This document shows, one piece after another, positions 25,064-33,311 of a DNA stretch of 64,000 nt (position 1 is the first letter of the stretch; every line of letters begins with the position of its first letter). Source of the stretch: WJKR01 sp964556395 (GTDB lineage Archaea; Nanobdellota; Nanobdellia; Woesearchaeales; WJKR01); assembly GCA_964556395.1 (NCBI GenBank), contig CAZKVR010000002.1, positions 62,001 to 126,000 of the forward strand, read 5' to 3'. A program made the translations under genes and the position numbers. The notes beneath the pieces were generated by a model. The model was not told where the DNA came from and did not search any database. It was given only the letters and a program-made list of their open reading frames with translations.

Positions 25064-25789
25064 ATGAGAAGCCAGAGGTCCGCTCTGCAGGGAGTGTTCA
25101 GGATGCGCAACGTGGCTATCAAGCTGTTGCTCGTCAACGTCGTCGTGTTCTTCCTGCAGGGATTGTTGGGCAGAGGTTTCACCACGAGCCTTGCGCTTGT
25201 AGGTGCTGACGTCCTGTCACGGCCTTGGATCTTGTTCACGTCGATGTTCCTCCATGGGAGCTTCACGCACTTGTTGTTCAACATGTACGCGTTGTTCCTG
25301 TTCGGCACGCTGATCGAGCGCCGTATCGGGAGCAGGCGGTTCCTCTGGGCGTACCTCATCTCGGGCGTGGTGGCTTCGGCTATCTTCACCCTGGCCAACC
25401 CTTCAGGTATGGCGGTGGGGGCTAGCGGTGCTATCATGGCGGTCTTGGGCTTGGTCATCATGCTCATGCCAGACCTCAAGGTGTTGTTCTTCTTCGTCAT
25501 CCCCATGTCGATGCGCACCGCTGGCGTCATCTTCGCGCTTATCGACCTCGTCGGCTTCGTCTCCGGAGGTACGGGTATCGCGCACGCGGCTCACTTGGGA
25601 GGGTTGGCGTGCGGCTTGGCGTACGGGTATTATCTGAAGCGTAAGGGCCGGTCGTTCAAGAAAGGGTTTCAGGACCAGGGGCGACGGTTCCGGGAGCCGA
25701 AGCGTCGCAGCCCTTATTATGATGATGAGCGGACCATCGAGCTGTCTCAGGATGACATCGACCAGTATTACAAGTACGGTCGGTTGTAG
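25064..25789 (+). CDS. Rhomboid-family intramembrane serine protease
   Basis: A 241-residue protein with six membrane segments and a basic, Tyr/Asp-rich cytoplasmic tail (from about 190). Hallmarks are MFLHGSFTHLLFNMYAL (residues 61-77), the catalytic serine in GASGA (S121) and the catalytic histidine in AHLGG (H177). It cleaves helical membrane substrates. ATG 25064 follows CGAGGTGTC and a TATA box (GTTTTAAAAA, 25021-25030). It lies back to back with the M50 protease gene, suggesting linked roles at the membrane. Confidence 0.92.
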   Translation: MRSQRSALQGVFRMRNVAIKLLLVNVVVFFLQGLLGRGFTTSLALVGADVLSRPWILFTSMFLHGSFTHLLFNMYALFLFGTLIERRIGSRRFLWAYLISGVVASAIFTLANPSGMAVGASGAIMAVLGLVIMLMPDLKVLFFFVIPMSMRTAGVIFALIDLVGFVSGGTGIAHAAHLGGLACGLAYGYYLKRKGRSFKKGFQDQGRRFREPKRRSPYYDDERTIELSQDDIDQYYKYGRL

Positions 25790-25807
25790 TCTTCTTGTCA
25801 TGACCGT

Positions 25808-26422
25808 TCATGCGATGACGGCGGCGCAGTTGCCGTCGATGCACGTGCAGTTCCCGTCACCCTCGTAGCTGTAGGTCGTACAGGCACAGTCTTCGTCCGT
25901 GGTGCATGCTTCTTCTTGCGGGCAGGTCAATGCGCACTGGCCGTCGAGGCAGATGGCTTCGTAGGGGCAGTTCGACATGGCGGCGTATTCCGCCGGCACG
26001 GCGCATTGTTCTGTGGTGTTGCACGCCGTTCCGATGTTTCCTTCGACTGATTCCTTGATGACCTTGGTGGCTTCTTGCATCTTGCGGGCTTCCGCGCCGT
26101 CCATGGCGTGGTCGTTGTCGAAGCCTCCTATGTCGGCGAATGCGTGCATGAAGCCTGCGGTCCCGAGGACTATGGCGGTGAAGAAAAGGACTCCGAGGAG
26201 TATGCTGAGGATGCTGAGGACGAGTCCTGTGATGGCGAAGCCTTTGTGAGGCGCCTCTTCGGGGTGCGTGACGAGTGCTGCGATGCTGATGCCGAGTCCT
26301 GTGAGTACGAGTAGCCAGCCGAGGATCGGTATCCATCCGAAGAGTATGGCTGCTATGCCTAGTATGAGGCTTGCGATGGCGAGCGGTGGTGTTTTCTGTT
26401 GTTTCGCTTGTTTCTTGGACAT
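25808..26422 (-). CDS. DUF4190-like membrane protein with Cys-rich outer tail
   Basis: A 204-residue protein. Three hydrophobic segments (about residues 14-30, 32-52 and 64-90) with Gly/Leu/Ile-rich sequence (LAIASLILGIAAILFG, GFAITGLVLSILSILLGV) resemble DUF4190. A C-terminal domain of about 85 residues holds some 14 cysteines in short pairs (CSNT-like CxxxxQC, CPQEEAC, CACTTY), suggesting a disulfide-bonded outer domain. ATG 26422 follows AGGTGACT; the frame is open further upstream without a supported start. Confidence 0.7.
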   Translation of the reverse strand: MSKKQAKQQKTPPLAIASLILGIAAILFGWIPILGWLLVLTGLGISIAALVTHPEEAPHKGFAITGLVLSILSILLGVLFFTAIVLGTAGFMHAFADIGGFDNDHAMDGAEARKMQEATKVIKESVEGNIGTACNTTEQCAVPAEYAAMSNCPYEAICLDGQCALTCPQEEACTTDEDCACTTYSYEGDGNCTCIDGNCAAVIA

Positions 26423-26570
26423 GAGAGTCACCTGTGTCGTGAGGTCGTGCGTCGCTCCCTTCTTATAGTTTGCGGAGCGCAAGAAGTGTGATTTTATTTT
26501 TCACTACCAGTCACTGGTCGCCAAGACTTATATACTTCCGACGCTTACCCTCTCGTCGGGTGAAAGCACA

Positions 26571-27227
26571 ATGATGGAAGAGGAAGATTACTATACGATG
26601 CCGTTGCTCGGGGACGCGTTCCCGAAGATGGAAGTCAAGACGACGCACGGTAAGATGACGTTGCCGAACGACTATAAGGGGTCGTGGTTCGTCCTGTTCA
26701 GCCACCCAGGCGATTTCACGCCGGTGTGCACGACCGAGTTCGTCTCGTTCCAGAAGAAGGCGAAGAAGTTCGAGGAGCTTAACACCAAGCTGGTGGGCTT
26801 GAGCATCGACCAGGTGTTCTCGCACATCAAGTGGACGGAGTGGATCAAGGAGAAGCTCGACACGAAGATCGAGTTCCCCATCATCGCTGATGACCAGGGG
26901 ATGATCGCGAGCAGGCTCGGGATGCTACACCCTGGCAAGGGCGCCAACACCGTCCGGGCCGTGTTCATCGTGGATGACAAGGGCGTGTTGCGCCTGATAC
27001 TCTACTATCCGCAGGAGATCGGTCGGAACATCGACGAGGTGTTGAGGTCTGTGAAGGCGTTGCAGACCTCCGATGCGAATGGCGTCGCGTTGCCTGCCAA
27101 CTGGCCTCATAACGAGCTCATCAAGGACGGCGTCATCATCCCGCCGGCGTCCGATGAGGAGACGGCCGAGAAGCGGCGTGGCCAGGACGGCTGTTATGAC
27201 TGGTGGTTCTGCCACAAGAAGCTGTGA
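26571..27227 (+). CDS. Peroxiredoxin (archaeal Prx6-like, thioredoxin peroxidase)
   Basis: A 218-residue peroxiredoxin reducing H2O2 and alkyl peroxides. The peroxidatic cysteine is in PVCTTE (C53), with the supporting Thr and Arg region typical of the family, and FHIKWTEWI-like and ANTVRAVFIVD segments. The long C-terminal arm ends in CYDWWFC (C208, C214), the cysteine pair seen in archaeal enzymes such as the Aeropyrum one, where one acts as resolving residue. Promoter TTATATAC lies near 26527-26534. ATG 26571 or the next ATG at 26574 may be used. Confidence 0.94.
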   Translation: MMEEEDYYTMPLLGDAFPKMEVKTTHGKMTLPNDYKGSWFVLFSHPGDFTPVCTTEFVSFQKKAKKFEELNTKLVGLSIDQVFSHIKWTEWIKEKLDTKIEFPIIADDQGMIASRLGMLHPGKGANTVRAVFIVDDKGVLRLILYYPQEIGRNIDEVLRSVKALQTSDANGVALPANWPHNELIKDGVIIPPASDEETAEKRRGQDGCYDWWFCHKKL

Positions 27228-27229
27228 GA

Positions 27230-27243
27230 TTTTTCTTTTTTTA
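27230..27243 (+). terminator. T-rich terminator after the peroxiredoxin gene
   Basis: A run of Ts broken by a single C (TTTTTC then seven Ts) begins three bases after the stop codon, the usual archaeal intrinsic terminator form. Confidence 0.5.
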
Positions 27244-27304
27244 TACTTCTCTTGTGTAGCATCGTAAATGTTTTATACTTCCTGTCGCGTGGGTACAAGG
27301 TACC

Positions 27305-28060
27305 ATGACAGACTTAGGACGGCAAGGGTACGCGTTGAAAGGGAAGGTCAACGATTTCTCCGGGTTGGAACGGCTCTTCCGGCAGGAGGCGAAGGAAGAC
27401 AAGGAAGCGTCATTCCTGAAGGGTTGGTTGCAGCATAAGAAGGAGTTCGAGGAGTTCTTCAGCTTCTTCAGCGCGGAGCTGGCCCGTGTCGGAGGCCAAC
27501 CGCAACAAGGGTACGAGGCCGTCGCAGGTCATAAGGAGTACGACTTCAGGGAAGACTTGACCTGGACGTCCGTGATGAAACATGTCATGGTGGAGACGTT
27601 GAGGAGCAATTATGATTTCCGTATCACGGCGATGACGAGCGCGGACCGCCATTTCCCTATCCAAGGAGTGGTAGGGTATGATAACAAGAGTTTGATCAAC
27701 ACTCACAAGGCGTTGTATGACGTGTCCATGACACCCGAGGATCTCAGGAGCAAGAAGCCTCTCTCACTCATCCCCAAGGATCCGGAACCCTTCAGGCAGG
27801 TCCTCCGGGCGACGATCGACTCGTTCATGGAGCAGGACCGGAAGAACCTCTCGAGGGATGTCTTCTTCGAGGAGTTCTTTGACAAGAATAAGGCGTTCAC
27901 GATGGAAGATCTACGGGAGAGTATCGAAGCGAGAGGCGGGAATCCTGACTATTTCAACGAGCACCTGCGGCTGGACCAGGTCTTGCCGCAGTGGGTGGAG
28001 AACGGTGATGTCAAGGAAGTCGATGGCCAGTACCACATAGTCTATGAGAATATCAAATAA
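27305..28060 (+). CDS. Protein of unknown function
   Basis: A 251-residue soluble protein that I do not recognise. It is rich in Phe, Glu and Lys. The N-terminal half is helical (FLKGWLQHKKEFEEFFSFFS), and the C-terminal 70 residues (MEDLRESIEARGGNPDYF, then QWVENGDVKEVDGQYHIVYE) could form a winged-helix-like fold. TATA box TTTTATAC near 27270 lies some 30 bases before the ATG; the neighbours on both sides are unrelated, so it is a single-gene unit. Confidence 0.65.
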   Translation: MTDLGRQGYALKGKVNDFSGLERLFRQEAKEDKEASFLKGWLQHKKEFEEFFSFFSAELARVGGQPQQGYEAVAGHKEYDFREDLTWTSVMKHVMVETLRSNYDFRITAMTSADRHFPIQGVVGYDNKSLINTHKALYDVSMTPEDLRSKKPLSLIPKDPEPFRQVLRATIDSFMEQDRKNLSRDVFFEEFFDKNKAFTMEDLRESIEARGGNPDYFNEHLRLDQVLPQWVENGDVKEVDGQYHIVYENIK

Positions 28061-28078
28061 GAAAAAAACTTCTTTTTA
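28058..28078. terminator. Bidirectional A/T-rich terminator between convergent genes
   Basis: AAGAAAAAAACTTCTTTTTATTT spans the two stop codons (28060 plus strand, 28076 minus strand). It gives T-runs on both strands, so it can end both transcripts; AAGAA...TTCTT also forms a short hairpin. Confidence 0.5.
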
Positions 28079-28843
28079 TTTCGCCGTGTACCCGCCGTCG
28101 ATGACGAGTTCCGAGCCGGTGACGAACTTGCTCTCGTCGCTCGCCAAGTACACGACTCCCCAGCCGATGTCGTCGGGCTCTCCGATGTGGCCGACGGGGT
28201 GTAGGCTGGCGAGCGCTTTCTTGCCTTCTTCCACGTCGCCTTGCTTCGACAGGAATCCTTCTACGAGCGGCGTCCAGATGAAGGCTGGGTGGACGGAGTT
28301 CACCCTGATGTTCTCCTTGGCGTAGAGGACTGCGTCGTTCTTGCTCATCAGCGCCACGGCTCCTTTGCTGGCGTGGTATGCCGGGATGTCGCCGTTGCCT
28401 ATGAGGCCGTAGATGCTGCTCAGGTTGATGATGCTGCCGACGCCTGCCGCTCTCATCTGTGGTATGGCGTGTTTGGTGCAGAGGAAGACGCCGTTGACGT
28501 TGACTTTCATCAGCTTGTCCCAGTCCTCTTCTTCTATCTCGTCCGTGGGTTGCATGGGGCCTGTTATGCCTGCGTTGTTGACGAGGATTGTGATGTCGCC
28601 GTATCGTTCCTTGACGTCGTGGAACACCGCTTTGACTTGTTCCTCGTCCGAGACGTCGAGGCTCCAGTAGTCGGCTTCTCCGCCCGCTTCCCGTATCTCT
28701 TGGACGACTTGTTTGGCCGGGTCGTGCTGGACGTCGGTGACTGCCACTTTGGCTCCTTCTCGTGCGAGGAGCTTGCATGCTGATGCTCCGATGCCGTTGG
28801 CGCCGCCGGTGACGAGCGCTACTTTCCCTTCTACTCTTCCCAT
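28076..28843 (-). CDS. Short-chain dehydrogenase/reductase
   Basis: A 255-residue classical SDR. The Rossmann motif is TGGANGIG (residues 12-19), NNAG is near residue 90, the catalytic Ser is in INLSSIYG (about 140), YHASK supplies Tyr and Lys (about 155), and GSELVIDGGY closes the family pattern. The Asp after the second strand (VTDV) favours NAD over NADP. The substrate, an alcohol or sugar, is not determinable. ATG 28843 follows GGAGGTGG with good spacing, so it is preferred to an upstream in-frame start at 28852. Confidence 0.92.
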   Translation of the reverse strand: MGRVEGKVALVTGGANGIGASACKLLAREGAKVAVTDVQHDPAKQVVQEIREAGGEADYWSLDVSDEEQVKAVFHDVKERYGDITILVNNAGITGPMQPTDEIEEEDWDKLMKVNVNGVFLCTKHAIPQMRAAGVGSIINLSSIYGLIGNGDIPAYHASKGAVALMSKNDAVLYAKENIRVNSVHPAFIWTPLVEGFLSKQGDVEEGKKALASLHPVGHIGEPDDIGWGVVYLASDESKFVTGSELVIDGGYTAK

Positions 28844-29005
28844 TACTTCCACCTCTTTTTTTTGTGTGCCTTCTGCGATAAGGACTATGTTTCAACGTAG
28901 ACACCGATTTAAAAAACTTTCCATTGATGTTTTTTTATTCATATATTGTTCTTGCCTTCCACAAAGACCGATGATTTATAAAAACAAGCTCTTTCCACGT
29001 ACGCC

Positions 29006-31141
29006 ATGTGCGGGATACTCGGCTGTTTCAGCCATGACGAGCGGGCGACGGTTGCGAGGCGGATGTTCGAAGCGCTCCTGGCCAGAGGCAAGGACGGCGT
29101 GGGCTGGACCGACGGAACTGGCGTGGAGCACGCCGCCACGCTGGACGGGTTGGACGTCCGCGGCGAGCATGGCCTGGGCCACGTCCTCCACGCAGTCGTG
29201 GGCCATGAGGCGCAGCCGTTGCACGATGGCAAGGGGTTCCTCGTGGCGAACTGCGAGGTCTACAATTGGGAGTCGTTGGCCGAGCAGGAAGAGATTAGTG
29301 TGAAGAACGACGCGCACCTCCTCCTCAAGCTCTTGGACTCGACAGAATCCTTAGACAGGGAGAGCGTGCTCTCAGTCCTCGACCGTCTCGACGGCGTGTA
29401 CGCGTTCGCCTACTGGCGTGATGGCAAGGTCGTCGCGGCGCGCGACGTCCTCGGCGTCAAGCCGTTATGGTTCGCGCATCAGGACGGGTTCAGTTTCGCG
29501 TCGGAGAAGAAGGCTTTGCTGCGGGCAGGCCTGTCAGACGTAGCGGATCTCAACCCCCGCACAGTCTTGTCGTACGATCTCAAGGAGAACCTGTTGTCGC
29601 GCTGGCAGCGGCCGTTCTACGAGAAGGAAGTGGTAGAGAAAAAAGATGATGACGCGGCGCGGGAAGTGGCGCGGATGTTCGTGGAGGCTGTGAAGAAGAG
29701 GTTGCCGTCGAAGGATGCTAAGGTCGGCGTGCTCTTCTCAGGAGGGGTTGACAGCGCGCTCATCGCCAAGACGTGCAAGGATTTGGGGTTTGACGTCACG
29801 TGCTACACCGCCGTGGTGGACAACCCTGGTGGGAAGGAGCCGCACGACCTGTCGGCGGCGAAGGCGGTGGCGGCGAGGTATGGCTTCGACCATGACGTGT
29901 TGGAGGTCTCCGAGGAGGACATCCCTTCCCTAGCGCAGGAGGCTGCTGAGCTCGTCGAGGAGCCGCACGCGGTGAAGGTGTCCGTCGCCATGCCGTTCCT
30001 CGTGGCCGCCCGGAAGGCTGCTTCTGACGGCTGCAGGGTGTTGTTCTCAGGCCTCGGCGCCGAGGAGTTGTACGCAGGCTACCAGCGGCACAAGGACTCG
30101 CAAGACGTGAACGATGAATGCTTGGCAGGCTTGTTGTGGTTGTACGAGCGGGACCTCTACCGGGATGACGTCGTGACGATGCGGCAGGGCGTCGAGTTGC
30201 GCCTCCCGTTCCTGGACAGGAAGCTGATAGAGCATTCATTATCATTGCCTTCAGGCCTCAAGCTCAAAGAAGGGGTGGAGAAGTACGTGCTGCGCGAGGC
30301 GGCCCTCCGCATGGGGCTTTCCGAGGAGGATGCTTTCCGTCCGAAGAAGGCTGCGCAGTACGGCAGCCGTTTCGACAAGGCGTTGCAGAAGGCCGCTAAG
30401 AAGGAGGGTTTGAACCGTGCGGAGTACTTGCGTTCGTTGTCGCCGCGGGCGAACCGGAGGATCGGCGTGTTGTGCTCTGGCGGGAAGGACTCGTGGTACG
30501 CGGCTCACGTCATGAGGAAGTTGAACTACGACTTGGCGTGCGTCCTCGTGGTGAAGAGCGAGAACGATGATTCGTACATGTTCCATACACCGGCGATTGA
30601 CTTGGTCCGGCTGCAGGCGGAGAGCGCCGGCCTGCCCGTGATGGAGCAATCCACCAAAGGCGAGAAGGAGGTGGAGCTCGACGACCTCAGGGGGTTGTTG
30701 CGCCGGGCGAAGGAGGAGTTCCGAGTGGACGGCGTGGTGACGGGCGCGTTGTTCTCCCAGTACCAGCGGTCTCGGATCGAACGCCTCTGTGACGGGTTAG
30801 GGTTGAAGGCGTACGCGCCGTTGTGGCATCTCGAGCAGGAGTCGGAGTTGCGCGAGTTGTTGAGAGAGGGGTTCGTCATCACGTTCTCTTCGGTCGCTGG
30901 CGAGGGCTTGTCCGAGGAGTGGTTGGGGAAACCGATCAGAGAAGAGGAGGTGGAGAGGCTCGTCTCCTTAAGGGATTCCATCGGCTTCAACGTCGCTGGC
31001 GAGGGTGGCGAGTACGAGTCGTTGGTGTTGGATTGCCCGTTGTTCTCGAAGGCTTTGGCGATCGATGCGGAGCCCGTGATGGAGAACCGTATCACCGGCC
31101 GCCTCGAGGTGCGAGGGGCGTGGTTGGAAGACAGGCCTTAA
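29006..31141 (+). CDS. Asparagine synthetase fused to Dph6-type diphthine-ammonia ligase
   Basis: A 711-residue three-domain protein. Residues 1-210 are a class II glutaminase with Cys2 as N-terminal nucleophile (MCGILGCF; GVYAFAYW, RDVLGVKPLW). Residues 230-475 are the AsnB synthetase domain with the pyrophosphatase loop FSGGVDSA (about 243) and SGLGAEELYAGY. Residues 485-711 form a second N-type ATP pyrophosphatase of the Dph6 family: CSGGKDSW (about 491), GALFSQYQRSRIE, APLW and GEGGEYESLVLDCP. Dph6 makes diphthamide on aEF2 using ammonia, so the glutaminase could feed it; that is inference. Start set by Cys2 and TATA ATTTATAAAA near 28974. Confidence 0.9.
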   Translation: MCGILGCFSHDERATVARRMFEALLARGKDGVGWTDGTGVEHAATLDGLDVRGEHGLGHVLHAVVGHEAQPLHDGKGFLVANCEVYNWESLAEQEEISVKNDAHLLLKLLDSTESLDRESVLSVLDRLDGVYAFAYWRDGKVVAARDVLGVKPLWFAHQDGFSFASEKKALLRAGLSDVADLNPRTVLSYDLKENLLSRWQRPFYEKEVVEKKDDDAAREVARMFVEAVKKRLPSKDAKVGVLFSGGVDSALIAKTCKDLGFDVTCYTAVVDNPGGKEPHDLSAAKAVAARYGFDHDVLEVSEEDIPSLAQEAAELVEEPHAVKVSVAMPFLVAARKAASDGCRVLFSGLGAEELYAGYQRHKDSQDVNDECLAGLLWLYERDLYRDDVVTMRQGVELRLPFLDRKLIEHSLSLPSGLKLKEGVEKYVLREAALRMGLSEEDAFRPKKAAQYGSRFDKALQKAAKKEGLNRAEYLRSLSPRANRRIGVLCSGGKDSWYAAHVMRKLNYDLACVLVVKSENDDSYMFHTPAIDLVRLQAESAGLPVMEQSTKGEKEVELDDLRGLLRRAKEEFRVDGVVTGALFSQYQRSRIERLCDGLGLKAYAPLWHLEQESELRELLREGFVITFSSVAGEGLSEEWLGKPIREEEVERLVSLRDSIGFNVAGEGGEYESLVLDCPLFSKALAIDAEPVMENRITGRLEVRGAWLEDRP

Positions 31142-31530
31142 CGCTTCTCGAGGTAGTCGGTGACCTTGTCGTAGAAGCTTTCCATGACTGGTTGGACGAG
31201 GTGCGCGTTAGTGATGTTCTTGTTGAGCCGATCGAGGGCTGTACGGGTACCTCTCTCGACGGCGTAGAGGCGTGTCAGCCGTCTCGCGTAGTTGAGGACG
31301 TCCTTGAGGGTGCAGCTTCCGTCGAGGGCTTCCTGTGATTCCCGTGTGAGCCTTTCGAGCTGGCGGTCGAGGCTCGTGTCGTCGTAGAACTTGTAGTGTT
31401 CCTTCAAGGCTTCGCATGCGACGTCACTCACCGTGACGTCCGGGTCGGCTCCGGTCCGCCGATAGGCCTTGTCGAAGAGGTGTTTGCGTGTGGCTGGCGG
31501 GAGCTTTCGGAGGGGGTCGCTGTCACTCAT
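31138..31530 (-). CDS. Small helical protein of unknown function
   Basis: A 130-residue, charged, helical protein, not recognised. Its start overlaps the end of the next upstream gene by 8 bases, so the two form an operon. Notable parts are a LPPATRKHLFDKAYRR helix near the N-terminus and an ALDRLNKNITNAHLV segment. It has no metal motif, signal peptide or membrane helix. Its 3' end overlaps the AsnB-Dph6 gene by 4 bases tail to tail. Confidence 0.55.
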   Translation of the reverse strand: MSDSDPLRKLPPATRKHLFDKAYRRTGADPDVTVSDVACEALKEHYKFYDDTSLDRQLERLTRESQEALDGSCTLKDVLNYARRLTRLYAVERGTRTALDRLNKNITNAHLVQPVMESFYDKVTDYLEKR

Positions 31531-31885
31531 AGGTATCGGGTTGGAAGGTGTTGAAGTATGCTTTGGAGAACTCGTGCAGGTTGAGGTATGCTTTCTGGCA
31601 TGAGTTCTCGTTCTGTACTATCGTGACGGTGATGTCAAGGTCCGGGAGGTGCGTGTCTTCGCTTTTGAAAGTCACGCTGGTCGCGTCAGGCCCTTTTCGC
31701 CGGTATTCGAGCTGGAGGTAGGTGTCCGGGTCAGGCAAGGCTGCTTTGACCTCGCGGACGAGGGTGTCGAGGGCGTCCTCTTCCCGTAGCAGGTATTGTT
31801 GGCCCGGCGTCGTGCGTCCGGCCTCGGGTTGCGGGGAGGTCTTGGTCTCGGGTGATATGAGGGGTCGTGCCACGTCATCAAGCAC
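31523..31885 (-). CDS. Protein of unknown function
   Basis: A 120-residue protein, not recognised. The first 30 residues are Pro/Thr-rich and probably disordered. The rest alternates charged and hydrophobic residues (TYLQLEYRRKGPDATSVTF, LPDLDITVTIVQNE) suggesting a small beta-sheet domain with a C-terminal helix. It shares an 8-base overlap with the gene at 31138-31530, which should be its functional partner. TATA-like CCTTAAATAC lies near 31909-31918. Confidence 0.5.
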   Translation of the reverse strand: MLDDVARPLISPETKTSPQPEAGRTTPGQQYLLREEDALDTLVREVKAALPDPDTYLQLEYRRKGPDATSVTFKSEDTHLPDLDITVTIVQNENSCQKAYLNLHEFSKAYFNTFQPDTYE

Positions 31886-31985
31886 CTGTTTGGAGGTTGG
31901 CCGAGACGTGTATTTAAGGTTTTATAGGGCCTTGTGGGGGAGAAAGAAAATCCTTGCTTCTTAAACCAGTTACAAATTTATAAAG

Positions 31986-32057
31986 AGCCTCTGGAGGGAT
32001 TTGAACCCTCGACCTGTTGCTTACGAGGCAACCGCTCTACCACTGAGCTACAGAGGC
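31986..32057 (-). tRNA. tRNA-Thr (anticodon CGT)
   Basis: A complete cloverleaf: acceptor GCCTCTG pairs with CAGAGGC; D arm GCTC/GAGC; anticodon stem GTTGC/GCAAC with loop CTCGTAA, giving anticodon CGT for ACG codons; T arm GAGGG/CCCTC with loop TTCAAAT. The discriminator is U, as usual for archaeal tRNA-Thr, and CCA is not encoded. No intron. A TATA-like TTTTTAAAGC at about 32084-32093 lies upstream on the minus strand. Confidence 0.95.
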
Positions 32058-32086
32058 GTCGGATGCCGGGAACAAGAAAGATGTTT

Positions 32087-32248
32087 TTAAAGCTTTTCCT
32101 TGAGTTCGGATGCCGCGTGTTGTCGTTGGCACGCGCTGCACACGAGCCGTCGCTTGCCGTGCTCGTCGCGGATCCAGGTCCCTTTGGGTTTCTGGAGGAA
32201 TGTTTGGTCTACCTTCTCGTTGCAGATGCTGCATTTCTTCGCTGCCAT
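32087..32248 (-). CDS. Small zinc-finger protein (53 residues)
   Basis: An ATG at 32248 opens a 53-codon frame starting MAAKKCSICNEKVDQ. It has a CSIC knuckle at residues 6-9 and a CSAC knuckle at 37-40 separated by a KPKGTWIRDEHGKRRLV hairpin-like region, then a QRQHAASELKEKL helix, ending in TAA at 32087-32089. The paired knuckles and basic linker indicate a zinc-binding, possibly nucleic-acid-binding miniprotein. It lies between tRNA-Thr and the next minus-strand gene (5 bases downstream of it), so it is probably co-transcribed. Family unknown. Confidence 0.7.
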   Translation of the reverse strand: MAAKKCSICNEKVDQTFLQKPKGTWIRDEHGKRRLVCSACQRQHAASELKEKL

Positions 32249-32253
32249 GGTTT

Positions 32254-32601
32254 TCACGCTTCCCGTAGTCTCTGGTGTACTTGTGAGAGGTCGTTGTAGA
32301 GCGACTTGACTTCCTGGTATGCCATCTCGACCTCCCAGTTGCGCCTCCCGGCCGCCCGTTCGTTCTTGGTGATCTCTGAGAGCTTGTTGGCGAGGTCTTC
32401 GAGGAGTTCCATGTGCTGGAAGCAGTTCCCGGGGTCGGTGTAGGCTTGTCTGGAGAGGTTTTGCTTGATCGTCCTGATCGTGGCTTTCTCATGGTCTTCT
32501 AGTGTGTAGTCTGAGAACTCCCTGTCGAACCACACCTCGTCGCTCCACTCTTCAGGATTAGGACTAGGAGTCATTTGGGTATAGTAGGAAGTAATCCTCA
32601 T
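32254..32601 (-). CDS. Small acidic helical protein of unknown function
   Basis: A 115-residue protein, unrecognised. The first 40 residues are acidic and Trp/Pro-rich (PNPEEWSDEVWFDREF); the rest is helical (KATIRTIKQNLSRQAY, then NWEVEMAYQEVKSLYNDLS), perhaps a helical hairpin. Start is uncertain: ATG 32601 lies 13 bases after the protease gene stop, and ATG 32574 (MTPSPN) is an alternative. It sits in a minus-strand run of M50 protease, this gene and the small zinc finger. Confidence 0.5.
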   Translation of the reverse strand: MRITSYYTQMTPSPNPEEWSDEVWFDREFSDYTLEDHEKATIRTIKQNLSRQAYTDPGNCFQHMELLEDLANKLSEITKNERAAGRRNWEVEMAYQEVKSLYNDLSQVHQRLREA

Positions 32602-32614
32602 TTATTAGGTTTTG

Positions 32615-33202
32615 TCACAGGTAGAGAGTGAACAATGTCAGTAGCATGGCGGCTGCGAGGAGGAGGCCGTAGCCGGTCCTGTTCCACTTCAGGACTTGCC
32701 GTCCGTCGAACCCCGGGACCGGGAGGAGGTTGAACGCTGCCAGGAGGGAGTTGATGCCGGCTCCGTAGAGTCCGACCTTGCTGCCGACGAGGTAGAGCGG
32801 CAGGAAGAGTATCGCCACGGCGAGGTTCGCGGCCGGGCCTGCCGCCGCGATGCGTCCGTGCTGCTTCTTCGACAACGCACCCCTTATCCTGACGGCTCCC
32901 GGCGCTGCGATGATGAGCCCTAGGAAGCTCATCAGGACGGCGGCGTAGAGCATGGTGTCGTTGGCCTTGAACTCTGCTTCGCAGCCGTACTTGACGGCGA
33001 GGGCTTTGTGGGATAGCTCGTGGGCGACGAATCCTAGTCCGACGGTGAGGGCGCTGATGCCGAGGTTGACGAGGAAGGTGAGGTCTAAAGAGCTCGAGAA
33101 GAGTATCGCGAAGGCGAGGCTGAGGAGCCCCCACGCCTTGGCGAGGCTTCGGGCTTCTTTCTTGGCGAGGCTGATGGTGAGGGTTCGCGTGACGTTCCTC
33201 AT
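32615..33202 (-). CDS. Site-2-protease family (M50) membrane metalloprotease, second copy
   Basis: A 195-residue membrane protein with HELSH (H61, E62, H65) and NLLPVPGFDG (third ligand about D166), five predicted membrane segments and a basic N-terminus. It is clearly related to the protein at 24370-24966 but diverged, with a distinct linker after the first motif (KYGCEAEFKAND). It should be an intramembrane zinc protease of unknown substrate. ATG 33202 is followed by a basic amphipathic leader; it is the first gene of a short minus-strand operon. Confidence 0.86.
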   Translation of the reverse strand: MRNVTRTLTISLAKKEARSLAKAWGLLSLAFAILFSSSLDLTFLVNLGISALTVGLGFVAHELSHKALAVKYGCEAEFKANDTMLYAAVLMSFLGLIIAAPGAVRIRGALSKKQHGRIAAAGPAANLAVAILFLPLYLVGSKVGLYGAGINSLLAAFNLLPVPGFDGRQVLKWNRTGYGLLLAAAMLLTLFTLYL

Positions 33203-33311
33203 GTGTAGGGGCGAGCGTTCGGCTTCTTAAATAAGTGCCGGCTGTGCGGGACCATCCGTGAGTGATGACGAATCAGAACTTTTTTAAAGTAGTTGTCGTA
33301 TCCTTTGGAGC

